In this document: positions 1 through 6,171 of the stretch, in pieces | Position numbering within the stretch: position 1 is the stretch's first letter | Layout of the letters: the number at the start of each line of letters is the position of its first letter | Origin: a bacterium | GTDB taxonomy: Bacteria; Chloroflexota; Dehalococcoidia; Tepidiformales; Tepidiformaceae | Direction of reading: 5' to 3' | Assembly: GCA_945861295.1 (NCBI GenBank) | Contig: CAMAUF010000145.1 | Span: forward strand, 1-6,171 | Length of the DNA stretch: 6,171 nucleotides | Program-made: the position numbers and the translations under genes | Notes under the pieces: generated by a model | What the model saw: the letters and a program-made list of their open reading frames with translations, nothing else | Databases searched by the model: none | What the model was told of the DNA's origin: nothing

Positions 1-2
1 CC

Positions 3-1091
3 GTCGAGGGCGCAGGCGCGCCGCCGGCGCCGCCCGAACTCGTCCCCGGGGCGACCGTGACGCCCGAGCCCGCCATCACGCCTGTGGTCGTCCCGGATGC
101 CCCCGCCGCTGGCGGGCCCACTGCGGTGACGCCGACCGCGCCTCCGGCCACGACGCCATCTGCGGCGCCTACCGCCACGCCGACGGCAACCGCGACGCCC
201 ACCCCCACACCGACGCCCACCCCCACACCCGTCCCGCCGAGCGTATCGATCGTCTGCGCGGCGACGTACGGAACCGGCGTCGCGACGGTTGTCTGCACGG
301 GTACGGTGACAGGGGCGAATCAGAGCACGGCTTGGGCCGTGAACGGCGTCGCCACGGGCAAGACGGGCCTGAGCTACAGCACCACCTTCACGAGCAACAC
401 GCAGGCCTCGTTCCGGCTGACCGCATGCAACGGGCCCAACTGCGCCAGCGACACGAAGAGCGTGACCGTCGTCTTTGGCGCCACGCCGACACCCTTCACG
501 GGCGTGCCACAGTCGGGGACGATCGCGCTTATCACGTGCTCGCAGGCCACCGTCAGCGGGCGCGAACGGATGGATTGCTCGTTCCTGGCGCTGCCGGCTC
601 ACACGAGCATCCGCTGGTTCTCGCCGGGTGGTTCGCCCGCGGAATCGGGCGCGGGCAACTTCACCTCCTACCAGACACACCGCGGTACGCCGGGCAGTGT
701 GCCGATCCACGCGGAAGTGTGTAACGGCGCGACCTGCTTCACCTCGAACACCGTGACGCTCACGGCCGTCGCCATCCCCGTCTTCATCGATCTTGAGAAT
801 TATGACGTCGGTTCCATCTCGACGATCTTCTTCGGTCGAGTTGACCCCCTCGCGGCTCGGGGCACTGTCGAGCTGTGGCTTGCGCCGGGTGACTTCGACG
901 GCGAAGAGTTCTTCTTCGATGGACCGTTTGTGCCGGTTTGGAGCATGGTTTTCAGCGGCCAGTCATCCTTCGATACTGGGGGGATTTTCACGGTGTCGGA
1001 GTCGATTGCCGTCTACTTCCGGTTCATCCCGCTGCCCGACACGCTTTGGCTTCCGGCTCAATCGACCACTACGTACATCGAAATCGACTGA
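3..1091 (+). CDS. Pro/Thr-linker protein with two four-Cys beta-rich modules (5' partial)
   Basis: I do not recognise a named family. The frame is open from the left edge (nt 3) to TGA at 1089-1091, so the true start is probably upstream and any signal peptide is out of view; a GTG at 57 is only an internal candidate. Numbering from that GTG, residues 1-62 are a Pro/Thr/Ala-rich linker ending in a run of TP pairs. Residues about 63-140 and 157-238 are two beta-rich, Ig-like modules with the same cysteine plan: C67, C80, C124, C129 and C161, C174, C222, C227. Each closes with a CNGxxC motif. Residues about 240-344 are Cys-free, rich in aromatic and acidic residues, and probably a third beta domain. 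No membrane anchor or sortase motif is seen at the C-terminus. The paired cysteines and linker suggest an exported or surface-exposed protein (inference). It ends 11 nt before the eCIS ATPase gene, so the two are probably co-transcribed. A fibre/adhesin role is possible but unproven. Confidence 0.72.
   Translation, partial: VEGAGAPPAPPELVPGATVTPEPAITPVVVPDAPAAGGPTAVTPTAPPATTPSAAPTATPTATATPTPTPTPTPTPVPPSVSIVCAATYGTGVATVVCTGTVTGANQSTAWAVNGVATGKTGLSYSTTFTSNTQASFRLTACNGPNCASDTKSVTVVFGATPTPFTGVPQSGTIALITCSQATVSGRERMDCSFLALPAHTSIRWFSPGGSPAESGAGNFTSYQTHRGTPGSVPIHAEVCNGATCFTSNTVTLTAVAIPVFIDLENYDVGSISTIFFGRVDPLAARGTVELWLAPGDFDGEEFFFDGPFVPVWSMVFSGQSSFDTGGIFTVSESIAVYFRFIPLPDTLWLPAQSTTTYIEID
195..230 (+). 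repeat. 18-bp tandem repeat encoding the Thr-Pro linker
   Basis: Two adjacent 18-bp units (195-212 and 213-230) match at 17 of 18 bases and encode TPTPTP twice. They lie in a wider, less regular Thr/Pro/Ala-rich stretch (about 120-240). The repeat keeps frame, so changes in copy number would only lengthen or shorten the linker. Confidence 0.7.
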
Positions 1092-1102
1092 TTGATGCGG
1101 TG

Positions 1103-3214
1103 ATGACAGAGTTGCCCGCACCCCCGTCACCCGTATTGTCGCCACCTGGCGGCCTCCTCAGTCAGGCCGTCGGCCTCGTGGCCAGCTTGCTACGCGACGA
1201 GGTCGCGCGCATGCGTGCGGCTGGCGTCCCCGTCGGCCAGGATGATTACCGGGGGCTCTACATCGCCGACCAGGAGGCGGAGCGCCTCCTTGCCCTGATC
1301 GGGAGCGATGGCTCCTCCATCGTCCTGCGTGACGAGGCCGACGTCGTCGGCGTGTTGATGGCGAACGCGGCCGGCCGGCTGCGGACGCTGCTTGATGCCG
1401 CTCGCCTCACGCCGTTCGAGGTCGCCGTCCTGCTCCTTTGCTTCGCCTGCGAGACGGACCTCGGGATCGAGCGCCTCATCTCCTACGTCCAAGACGACGT
1501 CTCGAAGCGGCGGCCGCGGGTCGACCTCGCCATCCGCATGTTCGCCGGCCCCGGTTCGCACGGCGCCGCGCTCGATTCGCTCCACCCACAGGCGCCGCTG
1601 CGCGCCTTGCGCCTGATCGAAGTGCACGACGACCCGAGCCAGGCCGTTACCCCGATGCTCGCGCGTTCGCTCTCGCTCGACCCGGCAATCCAGGCGTACC
1701 TTCTGGGCGGCGAGCGGCTCAATCCAGCCCTTGCTAGGACGGCGGTGTGGTTGCCGGCCGGGACGGGAGCAGCGTTGCCGCGCCCGGCTACGGTCGAAGC
1801 GTTGGCGTCGGGCGGCGTCTCCACCCTCGCCCGTCCGGTCGTGGTCTGGACTGGGCCAGACCCCGCCGTCCGCCGGGCGGCCGTCGGCCGAGTGGCGGAG
1901 GCCTTGGGCCTGCGGCTGCTCGCCGTCGATTTCGCCGCGCTGGTCGAGCTGCACGGCGTCGCGGCGGCACTGGTGCTGGCCGAACGCGAAGCCGTGCTCC
2001 ATGGGGCGGCGTTACTGCTCGAAGGCTTTGAGGAGCTGAGCGAGCTCGACCTGGCGATCGCCATAGAGACGCTCGAAACGCACAGCTTGCCGGCCTTTGT
2101 GGCGATTTCGACGGCTGCCACGGTTGCCTGGCCGGGCGCGGTCGTCCACGTCCCTGGCCTCGCTCACGAGGACCGCGAGCGGCTCTGGCAGACTCACGTG
2201 GAGGGTATCGCGGGCGACGTCGTTACGGCCCTCGCGGGGCGCTTTCGGCTCGGCGCCGTACAGATCGGAAAGGCGGCGACCGCCGCCCATGGCCGCGCCG
2301 CCCAACGCCTCGATCGGCGGATTGTGGCCGAGGACCTGTTCGCCTCGGCCCGCGACCAATCGACGCCGATCCTCTCCTCGCTCGCCCGCAAGGTTGTGCC
2401 CCATTACGGCTGGGACGACATTGTCTTGCCCTACGATTCACTCGCCCAACTGCGGGAGATGTGCGCCCAAGTCGAACACCGCCACCTCGTGTACGACATT
2501 TGGGGCTTCGACCGGAAGCTGGCGCTCGGCAAGGGCGTCATCTCCCTCTTCGCCGGCAACCCGGGCACCGGCAAGACCATGGCGGCCGAGATCATGGCGA
2601 AGGCGATCGAACTCGACCTTTACAAGATCGACCTCTCGGGGATCGTTTCGAAGTACATCGGCGAGACCGAGAAGAACCTCTCGGCCGTCTTCGCCGAAGC
2701 CGAATCGGCGAACGCGATCCTCTTCTTCGACGAGGCGGACGCGCTCTTCGGCAAACGGTCGGAAGTGAAGGACGCACACGACCGCTACGCGAACATCGAG
2801 ACTGCCTACCTCTTGCAGCGGCTCGAAGAGTACCCCGGCCTCGTCATCCTGGCCACGAACCTGAAGATGAACCTCGACGACGCCTTCCTGCGCCGGCTGC
2901 ACTTCGTGGTCGATTTCCCTATGCCGGAGGAGGCCGAACGGCTGCGCATCCTCGAAGGCTGCATCCCGGCGGCGCTCCCCGTCGGCGGGGACCTCGACCT
3001 CGGGTTTGTTGCGAAGCAGTTCAAGGTTTCGGGCGGGAATATCCGGAATATCGTCCTGGCGGCGGCCTTCCTCGCAGCCTCGGACGGTTCGTCGCTTTCG
3101 ATGAAGCACCTGATGTGGGCGACGCGGCGTGAGTACCAGAAGATGGGCCGCATGGTCACCGAGGCTGAGTTCGGTGAGCACGTCGCCCTCTTTCGCCGTG
3201 ATGCGGCCAGGTAG
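1103..3214 (+). CDS. eCIS AAA+ ATPase (Afp15/Pvc15-like)
   Basis: This 703-residue ATPase belongs to the AAA+ family found in contractile injection system loci, where it is thought to support particle assembly or cargo handling in the cytoplasm. Seen in the sequence: an N-terminal helical region with a conserved-looking helix pair at about 102-131; a degenerate nucleotide-binding region at about 245-315 (WTGPDP in place of a P-loop, LLLEGFEEL in place of Walker B); and a complete C-terminal AAA+ module. That module starts near the WDDIVLP segment (437-443) and has Walker A GNPGTGKT (485-492, K491), Walker B LFFDEAD (540-546, D543/E544), sensor-1 N586 and an arginine pair R597/R598 as candidate fingers. 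The segment SKYIGETEKNL after Walker A is typical of the family. I chose ATG 1103, 11 nt after the previous stop. The frame is open back to ATG 938, but that start would overlap the upstream gene by 154 nt. GTG 1100 is an alternative, and no clear Shine-Dalgarno is visible. Confidence 0.93.
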   Translation: MTELPAPPSPVLSPPGGLLSQAVGLVASLLRDEVARMRAAGVPVGQDDYRGLYIADQEAERLLALIGSDGSSIVLRDEADVVGVLMANAAGRLRTLLDAARLTPFEVAVLLLCFACETDLGIERLISYVQDDVSKRRPRVDLAIRMFAGPGSHGAALDSLHPQAPLRALRLIEVHDDPSQAVTPMLARSLSLDPAIQAYLLGGERLNPALARTAVWLPAGTGAALPRPATVEALASGGVSTLARPVVVWTGPDPAVRRAAVGRVAEALGLRLLAVDFAALVELHGVAAALVLAEREAVLHGAALLLEGFEELSELDLAIAIETLETHSLPAFVAISTAATVAWPGAVVHVPGLAHEDRERLWQTHVEGIAGDVVTALAGRFRLGAVQIGKAATAAHGRAAQRLDRRIVAEDLFASARDQSTPILSSLARKVVPHYGWDDIVLPYDSLAQLREMCAQVEHRHLVYDIWGFDRKLALGKGVISLFAGNPGTGKTMAAEIMAKAIELDLYKIDLSGIVSKYIGETEKNLSAVFAEAESANAILFFDEADALFGKRSEVKDAHDRYANIETAYLLQRLEEYPGLVILATNLKMNLDDAFLRRLHFVVDFPMPEEAERLRILEGCIPAALPVGGDLDLGFVAKQFKVSGGNIRNIVLAAAFLAASDGSSLSMKHLMWATRREYQKMGRMVTEAEFGEHVALFRRDAAR

Positions 3215-3288
3215 GGAAGAAATTTCGCTCGCCCATGTTCCACAAGCGCACGTCTGAGGAGTAGAATCCGGCGCGGAGGGTCTCGACC
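3215..3288 (+). promoter_or_regulatory. ATPase-DUF4157 intergenic gap with weak promoter candidate
   Basis: This 74-nt gap holds the most A/T-rich bases near the gene junction. TAGAAT at 3262-3267 is one base from the sigma70-type -10 consensus, but the sequence about 17-18 nt upstream (TTCCAC at 3238-3243) is a poor -35. No hairpin terminator was found. A secondary internal promoter is possible, and simple read-through from the ATPase gene is equally possible. Confidence 0.2.
3275..3279 (+). promoter_or_regulatory. Ribosome binding site of the DUF4157 gene
   Basis: GGAGG is followed by 9 nt and then ATG 3289. This fixes the start of the DUF4157 gene and argues against later in-frame ATGs such as the one at codon 20. 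Confidence 0.75.
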
Positions 3289-4074
3289 ATGCCGTTCCGT
3301 CGCGCAACCGTTTCTGAAGAGCCAACCGTCAAGAAGCGCCAGACTATGGAGCAGGCGCCGAATGGGCGTCGGGCGCCCTCGCACCCGCTCGTTTCGCTCC
3401 AGGCCCACGTCGGCAACCGCGGCATCGCCCGCATGCTGGCCCAGCGCGCGGGCGATCCAGCCCTCGACGAAGAGGACATGGAAGGCGGCGGGGCGAAGCA
3501 CGACCCGGCGCTGGCCCAGCGCGCGGACGACCCCGCCCTCGACGAAGAGGACATGGAGGGCGGCGGGGCGAAGCACGACCCGGCGCTGGCCCAGCGCCTC
3601 GGCGACGAGGACGAGATGGGCCTGAAGCGCGATAACGCCCCGACGGTCGGCCTCGAAGGCGGCGCCGTCGGGGACGGCATCGAACGCGCCATCGACGGTA
3701 GCCGCGGCGCAGGCTCCTCTTTGAGCCCCAGCATCCAGGGCAAGATGGAAGGCGCGATGGGCGTTGATTTTTCCGGCGTCCGTGTCCACCACGACGACAC
3801 CTCGGATCGCGTTTCGCGCGACCTCACGGCCAAGGCTTTCACTACGGGCTCCGACATCTTTCTGCGCAAGGATCAGAATCCGAACGACCAGAGCCTCCTG
3901 GCGCACGAACTCACGCACGTCGTCCAGCAGGGCTCGGGCCGAAGCTCGGGCGGCAACGGCGCGCTCACCGTCGGCGCCGCTGAGCACCCGGATGAGCACG
4001 AAGCCGATGCGGTCGCTACGGCCGTCACCTCGGGCGGCAGCGTGGAGCGACGCTTCGACGAGAAGGCACGGTAG
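3289..4074 (+). CDS. DUF4157 domain protein, eCIS-associated, HELTH motif
   Basis: This 261-residue protein is of the DUF4157 type, a metalloprotease-like domain common in eCIS loci and often found at the head of cargo/toxin polypeptides. Residues 37-50 (LQAHVGNRGIARML) match the short LQxxxGNRxxxxLL element that often precedes DUF4157. Residues 50-99 are two 25-residue acidic repeats, and a decayed third start follows at 100. The DUF4157 core covers about 145-215: LSPSIQGKMEGAMGVDFSGV leads into VRVHHDD, then AFTTGSDIFL and HELTHVVQQ (206-214). H206, E207 and H210 form an intact HExxH, and E238 in EHEAD (236-240) is a candidate third zinc ligand (inference). No toxin domain follows; the protein ends about 20 residues after EHEAD. 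No signal peptide or membrane segment is seen. Lying between the ATPase and cap genes, it may process, tag or help load cargo, or be a small cargo itself. The family assignment is firm and the role is not. Confidence 0.9.
   Translation: MPFRRATVSEEPTVKKRQTMEQAPNGRRAPSHPLVSLQAHVGNRGIARMLAQRAGDPALDEEDMEGGGAKHDPALAQRADDPALDEEDMEGGGAKHDPALAQRLGDEDEMGLKRDNAPTVGLEGGAVGDGIERAIDGSRGAGSSLSPSIQGKMEGAMGVDFSGVRVHHDDTSDRVSRDLTAKAFTTGSDIFLRKDQNPNDQSLLAHELTHVVQQGSGRSSGGNGALTVGAAEHPDEHEADAVATAVTSGGSVERRFDEKAR
3436..3585 (+). repeat. 75-bp in-frame tandem duplication inside the DUF4157 gene
   Basis: Units 3436-3510 and 3511-3585 are identical at 71 of 75 bases. Only one of the four differences changes the protein (Gly to Asp at unit residue 6); the other three are silent. 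Each unit encodes LAQR, a DPALDEEDMEGGG acidic segment, then AKHDPA. A third copy begins at 3586 with LAQR and then diverges, keeping a shorter acidic stretch (GDEDEMG). The high DNA identity points to a recent duplication. The unit starts at the end of the GNR element, so the linker before the DUF4157 core is the part that grows. Confidence 0.93.
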
Positions 4075-4082
4075 CCGACCCC

Positions 4083-4898
4083 ATGTTTGACGACGCCGAT
4101 GAGACGCTTCGAGAAGTGCTGCTGGCCGACGTCCCGGTCGATCGGGACGAGGTCGACATCACCTTCGAGCGGCCGAATCGGGAGTGGTCCAGCCGGCTGA
4201 GCAAGCCGACGCTCAACCTCTTTCTCTTCGATATCCGCGAGCGCGTTGACTTTCGCGACGACAGCTGGGTCTCGACCCGCGGCGCCGACGGCAAGATCAC
4301 GCGCGCCCGCGGCCCCCGGCGAGTCGACTTGAGTTACCAGGTGACCGCGTGGACGAAGGAGCCGGGCGACGAACACCGCATCCTCGGTCGCGTGATGGCG
4401 ACGCTCTTCCGTCAGACGCAGGTCGCTCCGGAGCATCTCAAGGGGGTGCTCGTCAACGCGTCGACCCCAGTCCTTGTGCGGTCTATGCCGCCGGACTTCG
4501 TCACGAAACCCGTCGACTTCTGGGGCGTGATGGATAACGATCTGCGAGCGTCTCTCACCTGGGTCGCCACCGTCCCGCTGGACGTGTTCTTGCCCGTCAC
4601 GGGCCCGATGGTCGTCACCCGCGAGGTCCGCTACCGGGATCGCTTCTCGGAGGATTTCGAGAGCTTCATCCGCATCGGTGGGCTCGTCCATCGGCGCGGC
4701 GACACCGGAAACGTCGTTGCGAACGCGCTCGTCAAGGTTGCCGGGACTGGCTCCGAGGCAACGACGGGGAGCGACGGCCGCTTCGTCTTGCCGTGGGTAC
4801 CGCGTGGACTTATTACGCTTCGCGTTGAACGACCTGGCGAAGATGCCGTAGAAAGGGAGGTATCTGTCCCGTCTGAACAGTACAACCTTGAGGTATAG
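4083..4898 (+). CDS. DUF4255/Pvc16-type tail cap protein with C-terminal regulatory-like beta domain
   Basis: This 271-residue protein carries a DUF4255 (Pvc16 N-terminal) domain. In Afp/PVC-type particles the family (Afp16/Pvc16) is the tail terminator that caps the distal end of tube and sheath. Family signs are PTLNLFLFDIRE (42-53), the RRVDLSYQVTAW strand (79-90), EHRILGRVMATLF (97-109) and a late FWGVM...LTWVATVPLDVF block (146-169). Residues about 196-271 form a separate beta-rich module (IRIGGLVHRRGD, then ALVKVAG, GSDGRFVLPWVPRG and LRVERPG) that resembles carboxypeptidase regulatory-like domains. This kind of add-on is not expected to be catalytic. ATG 4083 lies 8 nt after the DUF4157 stop; only a weak purine run (AGAAGG, 4061-4066) precedes it, so translational coupling is plausible. 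The protein ends with TAG at 4896-4898. The family call is strong, and the cap role rests on homologues. Confidence 0.9.
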   Translation: MFDDADETLREVLLADVPVDRDEVDITFERPNREWSSRLSKPTLNLFLFDIRERVDFRDDSWVSTRGADGKITRARGPRRVDLSYQVTAWTKEPGDEHRILGRVMATLFRQTQVAPEHLKGVLVNASTPVLVRSMPPDFVTKPVDFWGVMDNDLRASLTWVATVPLDVFLPVTGPMVVTREVRYRDRFSEDFESFIRIGGLVHRRGDTGNVVANALVKVAGTGSEATTGSDGRFVLPWVPRGLITLRVERPGEDAVEREVSVPSEQYNLEV

Positions 4899-4966
4899 TG
4901 ACCTTCCGGCCCGCTGACCGGACGCAAGCGAAATACTCGCCCGCTGTCGCAGCCACAACGAAGAGA

Positions 4967-4971
4967 GAGGA
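4967..4971 (+). promoter_or_regulatory. Ribosome binding site of the sheath gene
   Basis: GAGGA, inside a GA-rich run (4961-4972), lies 5 nt before ATG 4977. It supports that start and fits strong translation of an abundant structural protein. Confidence 0.75.
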
Positions 4972-4976
4972 ACCGG

Positions 4977-6171
4977 ATGGCAACGACCTATCTAACTCCG
5001 GGTGTCTACGTCGAGGAGGTCGACCGAGGCACCAAGCCCATCGAGGGAGTCGCGACCGCGGTGGCGGCCTTCCTCGGCATCGCTGAGCGCGGCCCCGTCG
5101 GTAAACCGACGATGGTGACCAACTGGACGCAGTTTACGGAGCGATTCGGCGGCTTCGTCCCGGGCGCCTACCTGGCTCACGCGGTCTACGGCTACTTCAA
5201 CAATGGCGGCGGCATCTGCTACGTCCTCCGGATCAACGGCGATGCGCCGTCGACGCCCGCCGCCAAGGCGAGCGCCCAGATCGCGGCCAAGGCGCCTGGC
5301 GCGCCCACCACGCTCCGCGCCATCGCACGCGAAGGCGTGGCCGACGCCGTCTCCATCGAAATCGCGGACGCCGGGGATGACTCGTTCAACCTGACTGTCC
5401 GCCGCGGCGGGGCCGAAGAAAAGTTCGAAGGCCTGACCATGGCTCGCGGACCCAAGAACGCCCTCGAAATCGTCAACAAGCAATCCGGCGCGGTCACCCT
5501 CGAAGAGGTCCGCGTCGCCGGGGTTGCCGCGGCTGAGCGAGCGCCCGCCGCCGGCACCTACCCGCTGGCGCTCCCCGCAAGCACCGCTGTCGCCAAAGTC
5601 CAGCCAGCGGCCTACGAGGGGGACGCTGGCGACCGCACGGGCCTCGGCGGCCTCGAAGCGATCGACGACGTCACTATGGTCGCCGCTCCGGACGTGATGG
5701 CGGCCTACCAAGCGGGCGCCCTCGACATGGACGGTCTCAAGGCCGTCCAGCTCGCCATGATCGCCCATTGCGAACGGATGGGTGACCGCGTCGCCATCAT
5801 CGACACGCCACCCGATCTGGGCGCCCAGGATGTCTTCAAGTGGCGCATGGAGACGGCTGGCTATGACTCCAAGTACGCCGCCATGTACTACCCATGGATC
5901 CAGGTCGCGAACCCGACACCTGGCGCGGCCGCGACAACCGTCCTCGTCCCGCCTTCCGGCCACATGGCGGGCATCTGGGCGCGGAGCGACAACGAACGCG
6001 GGGTCCACAAGGCGCCCGCGAACGAAGTCATCCGCGGCGTCATCGGCATCCCGATCAATGTGACGGCGGGTGAGCAGGGCGTCCTCAACCCCGTTGGCGT
6101 CAACTGCATCCGCTCCTTCCCAGGGCGGGGCATCCGCGTCTGGGGCGCGAGGACGCTTTCGAGCGACGCTT
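4977..6171 (+). CDS. Contractile tail sheath protein (3' partial)
   Basis: The frame is open from ATG 4977 to the right edge, giving 398 residues without a stop. The protein is a tail sheath of the phage/eCIS type (Afp2-4-like), which forms the outer contractile tube around the inner tube. The N-terminus has the hallmark YLTPGVYVEEVDRG (5-18), followed by GVATAVAAFLGIAERGP (24-40), a TNWTQFTERFGGF segment (48-60) and YFNNGGGICYVLRIN (73-87). Residues about 90-215 are Ala-rich, less conserved and probably the exposed surface domain. The core resumes at GLGGLEAIDDVTMVAAPD (222-239). Near the edge come the C-terminal marks GIWARSDNERGVHKAPANE (about 332-350), LNPVGVNCIRSFPGRG (370-385) and the VWGARTLSSD strand (388-397). 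Related sheaths continue for roughly another hundred residues, including the strand that links neighbouring subunits, so that part is missing here. The tube gene would be expected next downstream (inference). Confidence 0.95.
   Translation, partial: MATTYLTPGVYVEEVDRGTKPIEGVATAVAAFLGIAERGPVGKPTMVTNWTQFTERFGGFVPGAYLAHAVYGYFNNGGGICYVLRINGDAPSTPAAKASAQIAAKAPGAPTTLRAIAREGVADAVSIEIADAGDDSFNLTVRRGGAEEKFEGLTMARGPKNALEIVNKQSGAVTLEEVRVAGVAAAERAPAAGTYPLALPASTAVAKVQPAAYEGDAGDRTGLGGLEAIDDVTMVAAPDVMAAYQAGALDMDGLKAVQLAMIAHCERMGDRVAIIDTPPDLGAQDVFKWRMETAGYDSKYAAMYYPWIQVANPTPGAAATTVLVPPSGHMAGIWARSDNERGVHKAPANEVIRGVIGIPINVTAGEQGVLNPVGVNCIRSFPGRGIRVWGARTLSSDA

Noticed and set aside
938..1102. ATG 938 as start of the ATPase
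   Set aside because: It would overlap the upstream gene by 154 nt, and the 55 added residues do not resemble the family N-terminus; ATG 1103 sits neatly after the upstream stop.
2438..3325. Minus-strand open frame (295 codons) opposite the AAA+ module
   Set aside because: It is antisense to the Walker A/B region, and the conserved plus-strand motifs explain the sequence.
3436..3600. Tandem repeats as a CRISPR array
   Set aside because: Units are directly adjacent without unique spacers, keep reading frame and encode protein within a recognised gene.
2806..3999. Long minus-strand open frame (397 codons) across the ATPase end and DUF4157 gene
   Set aside because: It lies antisense to two genes with clear family motifs, its product is Arg/Ala-rich without recognisable domains, and stop-free antisense frames are expected at this G+C.
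4894..4899. TATAGT at the end of the cap gene as a -10 box for the sheath
   Set aside because: No acceptable -35 lies 16-18 nt upstream, and the bases are explained by the last codon and stop of the cap gene.
4905..4922. Inverted repeat TCCGG/CCGGA after the cap gene as a terminator
   Set aside because: The stem is only 5 bp with an 8-nt loop and no T-run follows; at this G+C such stems arise by chance.
3873..4958. Minus-strand open frame (361 codons) opposite the DUF4255 gene
   Set aside because: Antisense shadow of a recognised cap protein; it crosses two gene boundaries of the plus-strand operon.
4992..6008. Minus-strand open frame (338 codons) opposite the sheath gene
   Set aside because: The plus strand encodes an unmistakable tail sheath with a good ribosome binding site; the antisense product has no recognisable motif.

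Overview
The window is a G+C-rich bacterial segment read entirely on the plus strand. It carries part of an extracellular contractile injection system (eCIS, a phage-tail-like particle of the Afp/PVC type). Four neighbouring genes support this: an Afp15-type AAA+ ATPase, a DUF4157 protein, a DUF4255/Pvc16-type cap protein and a contractile tail sheath. The Thr-Pro-rich linker in the first gene and the high G+C would suit Chloroflexota, and Actinomycetota are also possible. No rRNA or other marker is present, so the taxon is a weak inference.

Layout: (1) nt 3-1091 is the 3' part of a gene that runs in from the left edge. It has a Pro/Thr-rich linker, two copies of a four-cysteine beta-rich module and a cysteine-free C-terminal domain. 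(2) nt 1103-3214 is the AAA+ ATPase, with a degenerate first nucleotide-binding region and an intact second one. (3) nt 3289-4074 is a small DUF4157 protein with an HELTH metalloprotease-type motif and a nearly perfect 75-bp in-frame tandem duplication. (4) nt 4083-4898 is the DUF4255 cap/tail-terminator protein with a C-terminal carboxypeptidase-regulatory-like beta domain. (5) nt 4977-6171 is the tail sheath, cut by the right edge. Its frame is open from a well-spaced ATG to the end of the window.

The genes lie 11, 74, 8 and 78 nt apart with no convincing terminator between them, so they probably form one operon. The gap before the DUF4157 gene and the gap before the sheath gene each end in a good Shine-Dalgarno sequence. 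The sheath forms the contractile outer tube, the DUF4255 protein is expected to cap its distal end, and the ATPase is thought to help assembly or cargo handling. DUF4157 proteins recur in eCIS loci and are linked to cargo. The first gene sits just upstream of the ATPase. It could be an accessory surface or adhesin-like protein of the same system or an unrelated exported protein, and the sequence does not decide which.

No RNA gene, mobile element or CRISPR array was seen. The core is a recognisable eCIS module. The less ordinary parts are the repeated four-Cys protein, the stand-alone DUF4157 protein with its recent internal duplication, and the dead first P-loop of the ATPase.
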